DNA from: Methanolobus mangrovi
GTDB taxonomy: Archaea > Halobacteriota > Methanosarcinia > Methanosarcinales > Methanosarcinaceae
DNA: 64,000 nucleotides
NCBI RefSeq assembly: GCF_031312535.1
Contig: NZ_CP133594.1
Coordinates: 2,461,934-2,525,933 of the forward strand
Direction: 5' to 3'
Below the pieces are notes generated by a model, which was not told the origin of the DNA, made no database searches, and was given only the letters and a program-made list of their open reading frames with translations. This document shows, piece by piece, positions 18,090-25,967 of the stretch. Position numbers and translations under genes: made by a program. Each line of letters begins with the position of its first letter. Position 1 is the first letter of the stretch.

Positions 18090-18800
18090 TTATTCCCTAT
18101 ATTGCCAGAGGGTGATAAGCGACAGGGATGTTGTATTGATGTCGCCTCCTTTTTTTCCCCATGATCCGTTGCTGTTAATGTGTGATAATATCCATTTGAG
18201 CGGAATGGCAGTCTCATCTTTATGTCCTGTAAGGATCAGTGATTGAATTACAAGGTTACTGGTGGCCAGTGTTTTCCAGGCAGCTTCACTTTCTTGTTGT
18301 GAGATTATCCATCTGGCACGTTCCTCTATAAAATCGCTAAAGATAACTTCATTTTCAAGTTTTGCCTGTTTTGACAGGGCGGTGATTATCAGGGCAGTAG
18401 TTCCTGGATGTTCCCACTTTATTCCATAATTATCAATGAGCCAGTCACATCCTTCACGGTTATATGAGCCCATATCAGCAAGTGCTATCAATGCATATGT
18501 GGTGTCATAAACATCGTTATTCCAGGAGCTTTCGGCTTGTTTTGATAGGATCCACTTTTCAATACCTGAAGACACAATGCCTTTAAGTGTAAGAGCTGAA
18601 GCAGCTCGTGAGGTGTCTCGCAGATCGGAATTCCAGGAATTCTCGGTTTTCGAATTTATCAGTTTCTCTGTAAGTTCCTCAGTGTGGTTGTTTTCCTCAT
18701 TCCAGAGATAACTTGCCTGAACTATACGTGCAAGATCTTTTACTTTTGTTATCTCCTGTGAATAAAGCCATTTGAACGATGCTTCACTCTTAAAATCCAT
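18090..18800 (-). CDS. terpenoid-cyclase-fold (prenyltransferase/squalene-oxidase repeat) protein
   Basis: A 236-residue protein built from about five helical repeats of roughly 45 residues with W-dense motifs (ENSWNSDLRDTSRAASAL, SSWNNDVYDTTYALIAL, GSWGKKGGDINTTSLSLI). These are QW-like repeats of the alpha/alpha-barrel found in squalene cyclases and prenyltransferase beta subunits. It is far too short for a squalene cyclase (about 630 residues) and lacks a DxDD motif, so catalysis is doubtful and a binding role is possible. It lies 22 bases downstream of the second nrdD in the same direction, and its stop is two bases from the kinase stop. Confidence 0.7.
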   Translation of the reverse strand: MDFKSEASFKWLYSQEITKVKDLARIVQASYLWNEENNHTEELTEKLINSKTENSWNSDLRDTSRAASALTLKGIVSSGIEKWILSKQAESSWNNDVYDTTYALIALADMGSYNREGCDWLIDNYGIKWEHPGTTALIITALSKQAKLENEVIFSDFIEERARWIISQQESEAAWKTLATSNLVIQSLILTGHKDETAIPLKWILSHINSNGSWGKKGGDINTTSLSLITLWQYRE

Positions 18801-18822
18801 ACTGTTCTGATGGTTCTGACAT

Positions 18823-20637
18823 TTATTTATCTTTCTGCCTGCAATCCATTCTGTACCTGTGCCGCTCTTCGTACTCCTTTATCTTCCCCGGATTCCAGTT
18901 GTTTACATGTCCGTAGTACCCTGTGACTCTGGAGATATGGTCAACGATCTCGCCCTGACATTGCGGGCAGCTTTCCTGGAGTCCTTTTGAACTGTGTCCG
19001 TTTATGCATATTGAGAAGTCCGGTGAAAAACAGAAATATGCAAGTTCTGTCTGTGAGATCATGTCGATGAATTCAGAAAGTCCGCCCGGGTCCGGGGTAC
19101 TTTCTCCCATCCATATGTGGCAAATGGTTCCGCCTGTGAAATAAGGGTGGAACACTGATTCTGTTTTTATACGGTTGACAAGGGATATGTTGCTCTTGTA
19201 AGGTACATGGGTAGAGTTTGTGTAGTAAGGTGCATCATCGGTTCCCTGAACGTTTGCTCCTTCTTTGAACTTCATATGGTCTATCATGGCAAAACGGTAA
19301 GCTGTACTCTCTGCAGGTGTCTGTTCCAGTGTATAATCGATCTCATCTTCTCTGGAATATTGTTGTATCCTGTCTGCCATATGGCTTATTATCTGAAGTC
19401 CCGTTCCCTGCTGCTCAGGAAGTGTCTCGCCTGTTAGGTTCATGAGGCATTCGTTAAGTCCAACGACTCCGAATGTCAGGTGGCGTTTTTCAAACTCGTA
19501 ATAGGGTATTCCGTCATCTGTAACCATCAACAGCCAGGGAAGTATTTTCCATTCATAGAGTGCTTTTTCAATTATCCGGTTGCCATCAAGCAGTGCCTGT
19601 TTGCTGATATCCATCACATTGTCAAGCTCTTCAAAGAACTCATCCATGTCCCTGGCTCGAAGTGAAACGCCGGGAAGGTTAATGGAAACTACCTTGTTCG
19701 ATCCGTTGCCCATGCCGCCTGCATTCCAGATTCCTCCGGTATGTTTTGCAAAAAGACGACAGCACATTGCATGTACTGTCTCATCAGCAAGGTAATCGGC
19801 TTTGAGGTTCAGAAAATATGGTGCTCCGGTGGAGGCAGTTGCCTGCATGGTCAGCTTCCACAATGGGTCATTGAAGTCCAGGTCTTTTGTTATTGCTGTG
19901 GTTATCAGTGGAAAGGTGAATGGACTGCCCTGCCCGTCTCCGTTTCCTGCAACATCCATCATCACTTTATAGATAGTCCTTGCTTCCTCCTCAAAAAAGC
20001 TGTAACTATCCTCAAGCTCCTTTCCTGCAAAGATGGCTTTCTGGTCTGCAATAAGGGGGGGGCATGTTATCCGAAGGCCTATATTTGTAAATGCACTCTG
20101 TGCACCTATACGATTGGACTGGTTCATCTGAAACATGAATCCCTGAACTATCTGCCTGAGCTGTTCTTCACTAATATCATCAAAATGAAGATGAGGGGCA
20201 AGCATCCAGTTGAGCATATCAATTGCCTGTGCTCCTGCAAAGAACTGTTGTGAGTGTACCATGAAGGACATCGCATGGTAAAGGGCAGATTCAAAACGTT
20301 TTGCAGGGAGGCTGACCGTATCCGGGAATCTCAGTCCGTCTTTCAGGAATATCCTGGCGTCTATTCCATTGCAGTAAGGCGTGAATGGACTGTGCAGATC
20401 ATGGATGTGGATAAGTCCTTCTTTATGAGCCCATGAACTTTCCTTTGAGTAAAGTTTCTCAAGAGCATACTGTTTCTTTATCTGTGCTGCAATATGCAGA
20501 TCTATCACAGACGGACTCAGGCGTGTGTTCGAGTTCTCTTTAAGCAGCCAGCTATTGTTCAGGAGGGCATCGTCTACAAGCTCAGTCGGGTCCCTGAAGT
20601 CAAGCCTGTCAATTGTTTTATGGCTCCCCACTTCCAT
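18823..20637 (-). CDS. nrdD: second anaerobic ribonucleoside-triphosphate reductase, without ATP-cone
   Basis: A 604-residue NrdD-family glycyl-radical enzyme clearly different from the one at 2932-5328. It begins directly in the catalytic domain and has no ATP-cone, so it should lack the usual ATP/dATP activity switch. The barrel Cys near residue 89 (PYCNGIDARIF), the MCCRLF segment that should hold the thiyl-radical Cys, the zinc-site cysteines (CINGHS, then SCPQCQGE) and the glycyl motif RVTGY (Gly near 573) are all present, so it looks functional. No activase or redoxin lies beside it; NrdG at 5334 is the only candidate here. The terpenoid-cyclase-fold gene follows and may be co-transcribed. 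Confidence 0.9.
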   Translation of the reverse strand: MEVGSHKTIDRLDFRDPTELVDDALLNNSWLLKENSNTRLSPSVIDLHIAAQIKKQYALEKLYSKESSWAHKEGLIHIHDLHSPFTPYCNGIDARIFLKDGLRFPDTVSLPAKRFESALYHAMSFMVHSQQFFAGAQAIDMLNWMLAPHLHFDDISEEQLRQIVQGFMFQMNQSNRIGAQSAFTNIGLRITCPPLIADQKAIFAGKELEDSYSFFEEEARTIYKVMMDVAGNGDGQGSPFTFPLITTAITKDLDFNDPLWKLTMQATASTGAPYFLNLKADYLADETVHAMCCRLFAKHTGGIWNAGGMGNGSNKVVSINLPGVSLRARDMDEFFEELDNVMDISKQALLDGNRIIEKALYEWKILPWLLMVTDDGIPYYEFEKRHLTFGVVGLNECLMNLTGETLPEQQGTGLQIISHMADRIQQYSREDEIDYTLEQTPAESTAYRFAMIDHMKFKEGANVQGTDDAPYYTNSTHVPYKSNISLVNRIKTESVFHPYFTGGTICHIWMGESTPDPGGLSEFIDMISQTELAYFCFSPDFSICINGHSSKGLQESCPQCQGEIVDHISRVTGYYGHVNNWNPGKIKEYEERHRYRMDCRQKDK

Positions 20638-20721
20638 ACAGAAATGTCTGTTTTTTTACTATAAATACTGATTGAGAATTAGAATCCCTTCCAACCTAAT
20701 GTAAAAACCGGGAAAGTTAAA

Positions 20722-20744
20722 AAGGAAGAGAAAATCTCTTCCTT
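20722..20744 (-). terminator. hairpin between the mrp and second nrdD genes
   Basis: A 10-base perfect inverted repeat AAGGAAGAGA/TCTCTTCCTT with a 3-base loop is followed on the minus strand by TTTTT. It lies just past the mrp stop and would separate mrp transcription from the downstream nrdD promoter. Confidence 0.7.
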
Positions 20745-20761
20745 AAATTGATTTATTGAAA

Positions 20762-21595
20762 TTACTTTTTAAATTGCTCTATGGAATCAACAATTGTAGC
20801 AAAACTCTTGCCCCAGAGCATCTCTTCGTTGATGTCCGTGTGAACTTTCCCGCTGTCCTCTATCTCTGCAATTTTAGGGTCCATTGGCAGTTCTCCAAGA
20901 ACAGGCACGTTGAAGTCTGTGGATGCTTTCTCTACGCCACCCTTGCCGAAGAGGTCTATCATCTCATCACAGTGAGGGCAGATTATACCGCTCATGTTCT
21001 CAACAATGCCAATTACAGGTACTTTGAGTATCTCTGCAAATTTGATGGATTTCCTTACACTGACAAGTGCCACATCCTGCGGGGTTGTCACAACGACAGC
21101 TCCTTCCATCTTTTCGATCAGCTGTGCAATGCTGAGTGGTTCATCACCCGTGCCAGGTGGCAGGTCTACAATAAGGTAGTCCAGTTTACCCCATGAAACG
21201 TCTTCAAGGAACTGCTTGATAGCTGCCATCTTTGCAGGTCCTCTCCATATAACAGGTGCATCCCTGTCCTCAAGAAGAAGTGCTACTGACATCACGGAAA
21301 GGTTCTCTGTGATGCTTATGGGTACAATGCCATTCTCATCAACGGTAGGTCTCTGGTCCTCAATGCCGAACATCTTTGGAATGCTTGGGCCGTGGATATC
21401 CGCATCCAGGAGTCCTACTTTATGCCCGCGTTCTGCAAGTCTTGCAGCCAGGTTTGCTGCAACCGTGCTTTTGCCGACTCCGCCCTTGCCACTCATTACC
21501 ATTATCTTCTTTTTGATGGCTCTCATGTTCCTGATGAGCTTTGGTTCCTCTGGCTTCTTTAAAAGGTCAGCTGCACTCTGGATATTTTGTGTCAT
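20762..21595 (-). CDS. Mrp/NBP35-family iron-sulfur cluster carrier ATPase
   Basis: A 277-residue P-loop ATPase that carries and transfers Fe-S clusters (ApbC/Nbp35 family). The deviant Walker A SGKGGVGKST is near residue 36, Walker B LIVDLPPGTGDEPL near 143, and the CxxC cluster ligand is in IICPHCDEM near 211. The ribosome binding site AAGGAGAT precedes the ATG. It sits at the head of a run of genes that recurs with this family: DUF134, NifX/NafY-like and MinD-ferredoxin proteins. Confidence 0.93.
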   Translation of the reverse strand: MTQNIQSAADLLKKPEEPKLIRNMRAIKKKIMVMSGKGGVGKSTVAANLAARLAERGHKVGLLDADIHGPSIPKMFGIEDQRPTVDENGIVPISITENLSVMSVALLLEDRDAPVIWRGPAKMAAIKQFLEDVSWGKLDYLIVDLPPGTGDEPLSIAQLIEKMEGAVVVTTPQDVALVSVRKSIKFAEILKVPVIGIVENMSGIICPHCDEMIDLFGKGGVEKASTDFNVPVLGELPMDPKIAEIEDSGKVHTDINEEMLWGKSFATIVDSIEQFKK

Positions 21596-21660
21596 ATGGA
21601 ATCTCCTTTAGAAATGTTCTGTTTTGAAATATAATGAAACAACAAATGTCGGTTAGGCAA

Positions 21661-21966
21661 TTACCCTATGTCTTTCGGGTCTTTGCCGACTATCTCTATG
21701 GCCATTCCTTCAATAAGGGCCATAGCTACTTTCTTTCTTGCATTCTGAAGATCCTGCCAGAAAGCCCTTCTTGAAATACCCATGCTGATAGCAGCTTCTT
21801 CCTGCTGCAATCCTTCAAGGTCTGCCAGTCGCAGAGCCTCAAGTTCTTCTATTGCAAGGGATACTGTTTCAAGCTCCTTGAGTGGGACTCCACGTGGTTT
21901 AAAATATAGCACCTCAGGTGAGCACTCAACTCTTCTGGGTGATTTTGGTCTTCCTCTGCAAGTCAT
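21661..21966 (-). CDS. DUF134 (UPF0251) family putative DNA-binding protein
   Basis: A 101-residue protein with the DUF134 pattern: N-terminal RGRPKSPR, a Pro-rich strand (YFKPRGVPL), then [20 protein letters not shown] followed by the helix-turn-helix [18 protein letters not shown], similar to the sigma-70 region 4 HTH. It is probably a transcription regulator for the surrounding Fe-S/P-loop genes, an inference from the constant association of DUF134 with NifX-like and MinD-like genes. It lies 65 bases upstream of mrp in the same direction. Confidence 0.88.
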   Translation of the reverse strand: MTCRGRPKSPRRVECSPEVLYFKPRGVPLKELETVSLAIEELEALRLADLEGLQQEEAAISMGISRRAFWQDLQNARKKVAMALIEGMAIEIVGKDPKDIG

Positions 21967-22055
21967 AATTATGCACTCATTAAGTAATGTAATATTTATA
22001 TGTTTTCAGAAATCTTCATATATTTATTCTCTTTTGTGGCAAAATATGATTCTCA

Positions 22056-22853
22056 TCACACAAAATATGCCAGAATACTGAGTATTCCAAGAGCAATGCA
22101 GAATTTGGAAAAATCGAATCTTTTTGCTGCTTTGATGAAGATATCGATGGTGAGTATTCCAAATGCAAATGCAAAGAATAATGCAAGTATTGAGTAAGAG
22201 TCGAAGCTTAGCAGTCCCATTGCACCGATTCCCACGTCTGCAGCAAGGACAGCAGGTATGCTCATAAGAAAACTCAGTCTGATGGCCTGTGATGCTTCCA
22301 TATCCCTCAGAAGTAATGTTGATACGGTTATGCCGGACCTGCTGATTCCGGGGAGTGCTGCAAATCCCTGTGCAATTCCTGCAACAACAGAGTCCGTGAT
22401 CACAGGTTGGTCTCTTTTCTTTGTTTTCTTTGCAGCAGATATCTGCAGCAGACCTGTGATTATAAGAAGTCCTCCTATCAGGGCAGTTGCAAGCTTGCCG
22501 GAGAATTCTGCCATACCTGTGGCAAAGAGTATGAGTGGTAATCCTATTATTCCGGTTATAGCGGTTGCTATTAATAAGAATGTTATTACGCTGTCCTTTT
22601 TCTCCCGGATGTCCCTGTTCCTGATGTATTGTGGTATTTCGCCAATTATCTCTTTTATATCGGTCCTGAAGTAAACAACAGCCGAAAGCAGGGTTCCCGT
22701 ATGTAGCCATATGGCTATAGGCAATGCGTCAGCAAGTGTTTTATCAAATACGTTTAGCATCACGAGCGTAGTCATGCCTTCGCTGCTTATAGGCAACCAT
22801 TCAGCCACTCCCTGAACTATGCCAAGCACTATTGCTTCAAAAATTGTTAACAT
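22056..22853 (-). CDS. uppP: UppP/BacA family polyprenyl-diphosphate phosphatase
   Basis: A 265-residue polytopic membrane protein with about seven to eight helices. The two family motifs are visible: QGVAEWLPISSEGM near residue 15 and LPGISRSGITVS near residue 168. Bacterial UppP dephosphorylates undecaprenyl diphosphate. In archaea the substrate is presumed to be a dolichol-type carrier used in glycan transfer. A ribosome binding site AGGTGA precedes the ATG. Its relation to the neighbouring Fe-S genes is unclear. Confidence 0.9.
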   Translation of the reverse strand: MLTIFEAIVLGIVQGVAEWLPISSEGMTTLVMLNVFDKTLADALPIAIWLHTGTLLSAVVYFRTDIKEIIGEIPQYIRNRDIREKKDSVITFLLIATAITGIIGLPLILFATGMAEFSGKLATALIGGLLIITGLLQISAAKKTKKRDQPVITDSVVAGIAQGFAALPGISRSGITVSTLLLRDMEASQAIRLSFLMSIPAVLAADVGIGAMGLLSFDSYSILALFFAFAFGILTIDIFIKAAKRFDFSKFCIALGILSILAYFV

Positions 22854-22942
22854 TCAGTGTCACCTTGGCTTTTTTTGTATATATATGGGGTGGGTATTTA
22901 CTCATTATTGCTCAAAAGAGTGTAATTATATAATGGTTGTGG

Positions 22943-22993
22943 GATATATATTTATATTTGGTCTCATATGTGAGTATATTGATTTATTACTCA
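22943..22993 (+). promoter_or_regulatory. TATA box and overlapping inverted repeat upstream of the NifX-like gene
   Basis: GATATATATTTATATTT at 22943-22959 is a strong TATA element. About 25 bases downstream, over the expected transcript start, lies an inverted repeat TGAGTA (22971-22976)/TACTCA (22988-22993), which could be an operator. A good ribosome binding site AGGAG (22997-23001) follows. Confidence 0.45.
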
Positions 22994-23008
22994 TATAGGA
23001 GAATTGTA

Positions 23009-23371
23009 ATGAAAATATGTGTGACAGCAAGTGATACTGGTCTGGAAGCACCAGTTGATCCTCATTTTGGCAGATGCAAATACTTTGTGGTAGTTGATCC
23101 TGAATCAATGGAATTTGAATCAATTGCGAACGGACAGGGTTCTGCTTCTGGTGGTGCAGGTGTCCAGGCAGCACAACAGATTATCGGTGAAGGGATAGGT
23201 GTGCTGATAACTGGCAGTGTCGGTCCTAATGCATTCTCATTGCTGTCATCTGAGGGCATAGAAATGAAGATATCATTAGCAGGTCCGGTCATTGAAGCCA
23301 TCAAAGCCTATGGGTCAGGTTCACTGGAAACAATTGAAGCTGCAAACTCTCCTGGCAAGTCAAAAATGTGA
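23009..23371 (+). CDS. NifX/NafY-like (dinitrogenase iron-molybdenum cofactor family) protein
   Basis: A 120-residue protein of the NifB/NifX/NafY domain family, which binds Fe-S or iron-molybdenum cofactor precursors. It starts MKICVTASD, with the family motif DPHFGRCKYFVVVD and a Gly-rich turn TGSVGPNAF. I chose the ATG at 23009 because AGGAG precedes it; the frame is open 24 codons further up but there it overlaps the promoter. No nitrogenase genes are seen, and such proteins are widespread in non-fixing methanogens with unknown targets. It precedes a second paralogue and two MinD-ferredoxin ATPases. Confidence 0.88.
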   Translation: MKICVTASDTGLEAPVDPHFGRCKYFVVVDPESMEFESIANGQGSASGGAGVQAAQQIIGEGIGVLITGSVGPNAFSLLSSEGIEMKISLAGPVIEAIKAYGSGSLETIEAANSPGKSKM

Positions 23372-23463
23372 GTTGTGAATCCGGTTTAGTGTATATTCCT
23401 TTTAATAACCGCATTAAAAATGACATTGGAAATCATTAAAATATTAAAATCAGAGGTGTAAAG

Positions 23464-23853
23464 ATGAAATTATGTATACCAGCAATAGGGCAGAATGGAA
23501 TTGAAGATACAGTTGGCCAGCACTTTGGAAAGGTACCTTACTACACATTGTATGATACCGAAACAAAGGAATCCACAGTTATTCCAAACACAAGTGAACA
23601 TAACGGTGGCATAGGTTTGCCTCCTGAAATCATGGCAAAGGAAGGCGTAGATGTCATGCTCTGTGGTGGTCTTGGAAGAAAAGCTGTGGTGATGTTCGAG
23701 CAGTCAGGCATCGAGGTATTTATTGGTGCCACAGGCAAAGTTCAGGATGCGATCAATGCCTGGGAATCCTCAGGACTTAAAAAAGCTACTCAGGACAATT
23801 CATGCAGCGGGCACGGACATGATGAAGGTCATGACCACGAGCACTGCCATTAA
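23464..23853 (+). CDS. NifX/NafY-like protein with histidine-rich C-terminus
   Basis: A second 129-residue member of the same cofactor-binding family (MKLCIPAIGQNG, VGQHFGKVPYYTLYD, MLCGGLGRKA). The tail from about residue 114 is rich in His, Asp and Cys (CSGHGHDEGHDHEHCH) and could bind zinc, nickel or iron. The ribosome binding site AGAGGTG precedes the ATG. It is 92 bases downstream of its paralogue and 20 bases upstream of the first MinD-ferredoxin gene, so it likely belongs to one operon with them. Confidence 0.88.
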   Translation: MKLCIPAIGQNGIEDTVGQHFGKVPYYTLYDTETKESTVIPNTSEHNGGIGLPPEIMAKEGVDVMLCGGLGRKAVVMFEQSGIEVFIGATGKVQDAINAWESSGLKKATQDNSCSGHGHDEGHDHEHCH

Positions 23854-23873
23854 TTTTCTTAGGTGCCAGGTAC

Positions 23874-24728
23874 ATGAAAATAGCTATCGCAAGTGGCAAG
23901 GGTGGGACCGGAAAGACGACGGTAGCCGTCAATCTTGCACTTGCCCTTGGGAATGCACAACTGCTGGATTGTGATGTGGAAGAGCCAAATTGCAATCTCT
24001 TTCTTGGATTTGATCTAAAAAAGCAGGAAGATGTCATTATAACAGTTCCTGAAGTGGATTCTCATAAGTGCTCTCTTTGCGGCAAATGTGCAGAGTTCTG
24101 CCAGTACAATGCGATAGCTAAATTGCCCCGTAGCATCATGCTGTTTCCAAAATTATGCCATGGCTGTGGTGGCTGTGTTCTTGTTTGCCCTGAAAATGCA
24201 ATTACAGAGAAGAAACGGTCAATAGGTATTATTGAAAAAGGCACTAACGAGTATTTTAATACTGAACTTTTGCAAGGTACTCTTAACATTGGTGAGCCTA
24301 TGGCTTCACCTGTTATCAGGCAGTTACAGGCACATATTGATGAAAGCACGGTTGCAATAATTGACTCTCCTCCGGGAACTGCATGTCCTGTCATAACATC
24401 TGTTGCAGAAATGGATTACTGTGTGCTTGTAACAGAGCCAACACCATTTGGTCTGAACGATCTCATCCTTGCAGTGGATGTTGTCCGGCAGCTTGGTGTG
24501 CAATTTGGGGTTGTGATAAACCGTCATGGTATTGGTGATGGTAAAGTCGAAGAATATTGTAGGGCAGAAAAGATACCTATTCTGATGAAAATCCCCGATG
24601 ACCGGGAAATAGCTGTCCTTTACTCAAAAGGAATTCCTTTTGTGGAGCAGATGCCTCTTTGGAAAGAGAATTTCCGGGAGCTCTACCGGTATATATGCAA
24701 ATTCATTTCCTATCAGGGTGGTTTCTGA
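23874..24728 (+). CDS. MinD-superfamily P-loop ATPase with inserted ferredoxin domain (first of pair)
   Basis: A 284-residue Mrp/MinD-like ATPase. The deviant Walker A SGKGGTGKTT is near residue 8. An insert at about residues 60-110 carries two 4Fe-4S motifs (CSLCGKCAEFC and CHGCGGCVLVC). The Walker B IIDSPPGTACPV segment follows near 163. Such pairs are encoded beside NifX-like proteins in many anaerobes and are thought to handle Fe-S clusters or couple ATP use to electron transfer; the exact role is unknown. The ribosome binding site AGGTG precedes the ATG, and the next gene starts immediately after the stop. Confidence 0.9.
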   Translation: MKIAIASGKGGTGKTTVAVNLALALGNAQLLDCDVEEPNCNLFLGFDLKKQEDVIITVPEVDSHKCSLCGKCAEFCQYNAIAKLPRSIMLFPKLCHGCGGCVLVCPENAITEKKRSIGIIEKGTNEYFNTELLQGTLNIGEPMASPVIRQLQAHIDESTVAIIDSPPGTACPVITSVAEMDYCVLVTEPTPFGLNDLILAVDVVRQLGVQFGVVINRHGIGDGKVEEYCRAEKIPILMKIPDDREIAVLYSKGIPFVEQMPLWKENFRELYRYICKFISYQGGF

Positions 24729-25595
24729 ATGGTAAAACAGCTCACAGTTATCAGTGGAAAAGGCGGGACCGGTAAGACGACCATCACTTCTTCATTTGCC
24801 GCACTTGCTGAAAACGTAGTTATTGCAGATTGCGATGTTGACGCTGCGGATATGCACCTCGTTTTACATCCTGATACATTTGAAACGAATGATTTCTACG
24901 GGTTAAAGGTTGCAAGTATCAATAAAAACATGTGTGTCGGTTGTGGAAACTGCGCTACATCATGCAGGTTTGAAGCAATTGGTAGGTACAATGTAATTGA
25001 TGTTTACAAATGCGAGGGCTGTGCAGTCTGTGAATACGTCTGTCCGGTAAACGCCATTAGTATGGTTGAGAAAAAGTCCGGTGAATATTATTGTTCTCAT
25101 ACGAGATTCGGTCCACTTGTCCATGCAAAACTTGGTATTGGGGAGGAGGCAAGCGGGAAGTTAGTCTCGGATGTAAGGCGCAGAGCATCAGAGCTTGCAT
25201 CGGAAGCCGGAAGCGATATGATACTTATCGATGGTCCGCCGGGAACCGGTTGTGCTGTGATTGCTGCAATCACGGGTACAGATCTTGTTCTTGCTGTAAC
25301 GGAGCCGACGGTATCGGGAATACATGATCTTGAAAGAGTTATCGGGGTGGCACAACATTTCAGGATACCTGTTGTTGTATGTATCAACAAATACGATATC
25401 AATGTGGAACTTTCACATACAATTTCTGCTTATTGCAAGAATAATGGCATATGCGTTGTTGGCATGCTTCCATACAACAGAATTCCTGTTGATGCAATGG
25501 TAGAAGGGAAATCTGTTATGGAGTATAAAGAAAATGTTTTTTCCTCGATGATCCGGTCGATGTGGTTTGAGGTTAGTGGTCGTCTATTGAAGTGA
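24729..25595 (+). CDS. MinD-superfamily P-loop ATPase with inserted ferredoxin domain (second of pair)
   Basis: A 288-residue paralogue of the preceding protein, with the same order: Walker A SGKGGTGKTT near residue 9, two 4Fe-4S motifs in the insert (CVGCGNCATSC and CEGCAVCEYVC), and LIDGPPGTGCAV near residue 166. The ribosome binding site AGGGTGG lies inside the end of the upstream gene. The two proteins probably form a heterodimer, inferred from family habit and coupling. Confidence 0.9.
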   Translation: MVKQLTVISGKGGTGKTTITSSFAALAENVVIADCDVDAADMHLVLHPDTFETNDFYGLKVASINKNMCVGCGNCATSCRFEAIGRYNVIDVYKCEGCAVCEYVCPVNAISMVEKKSGEYYCSHTRFGPLVHAKLGIGEEASGKLVSDVRRRASELASEAGSDMILIDGPPGTGCAVIAAITGTDLVLAVTEPTVSGIHDLERVIGVAQHFRIPVVVCINKYDINVELSHTISAYCKNNGICVVGMLPYNRIPVDAMVEGKSVMEYKENVFSSMIRSMWFEVSGRLLK

Positions 25596-25735
25596 AGGTT
25601 ATATTATCTTTAATTTCTTCTATTATTTTGAAACTTGATGCAAATTCTGCTGCATTATTGATTATAATCAAAAAACATTAACAATCATCGATACACTTTT
25701 ATTGTAGCTGGTAAGAGTTCTATTTAGGTGATAAT

Positions 25736-25921
25736 ATGGTTCATTCTGCAAATGGACATGTAGGCGCTTTTGCTCATCTGGTGCAGTCTCTTCCGGATTA
25801 TTCAGAACTGCTCATAGCAATCCTGATACTGGTGCTGTTGCTGCTATCCATCGATGAAATTATGGATTTCATCTACGTGGTGAAAGAAATTTTCACATTC
25901 AAGGGTATGCCTTTTGATTGA
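25736..25921 (+). CDS. small single-span membrane protein
   Basis: A 61-residue protein that I do not recognise. The evidence for translation is a near-perfect ribosome binding site, TTAGGTGAT, eight bases before the ATG. It has a His-containing N-terminus, one hydrophobic helix at about residues 24-42 (LLIAILILVLLLLSI) and a short C-terminal part with two acidic residues and FTFKGMPFD. Its stop is 46 bases from the convergent MBL/rhodanese gene. Confidence 0.6.
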   Translation: MVHSANGHVGAFAHLVQSLPDYSELLIAILILVLLLLSIDEIMDFIYVVKEIFTFKGMPFD

Positions 25922-25967
25922 TCCTATCGAGGCTACTACACGTGAGGAATCACACGGTTTAATTCAT

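Noticed and set aside
22024-22710. A 228-codon minus-strand frame overlapping uppP
   Set aside because: It is a shifted shadow of uppP with a composition (many Cys, His, Arg) unlike a real protein, while uppP shows family motifs.
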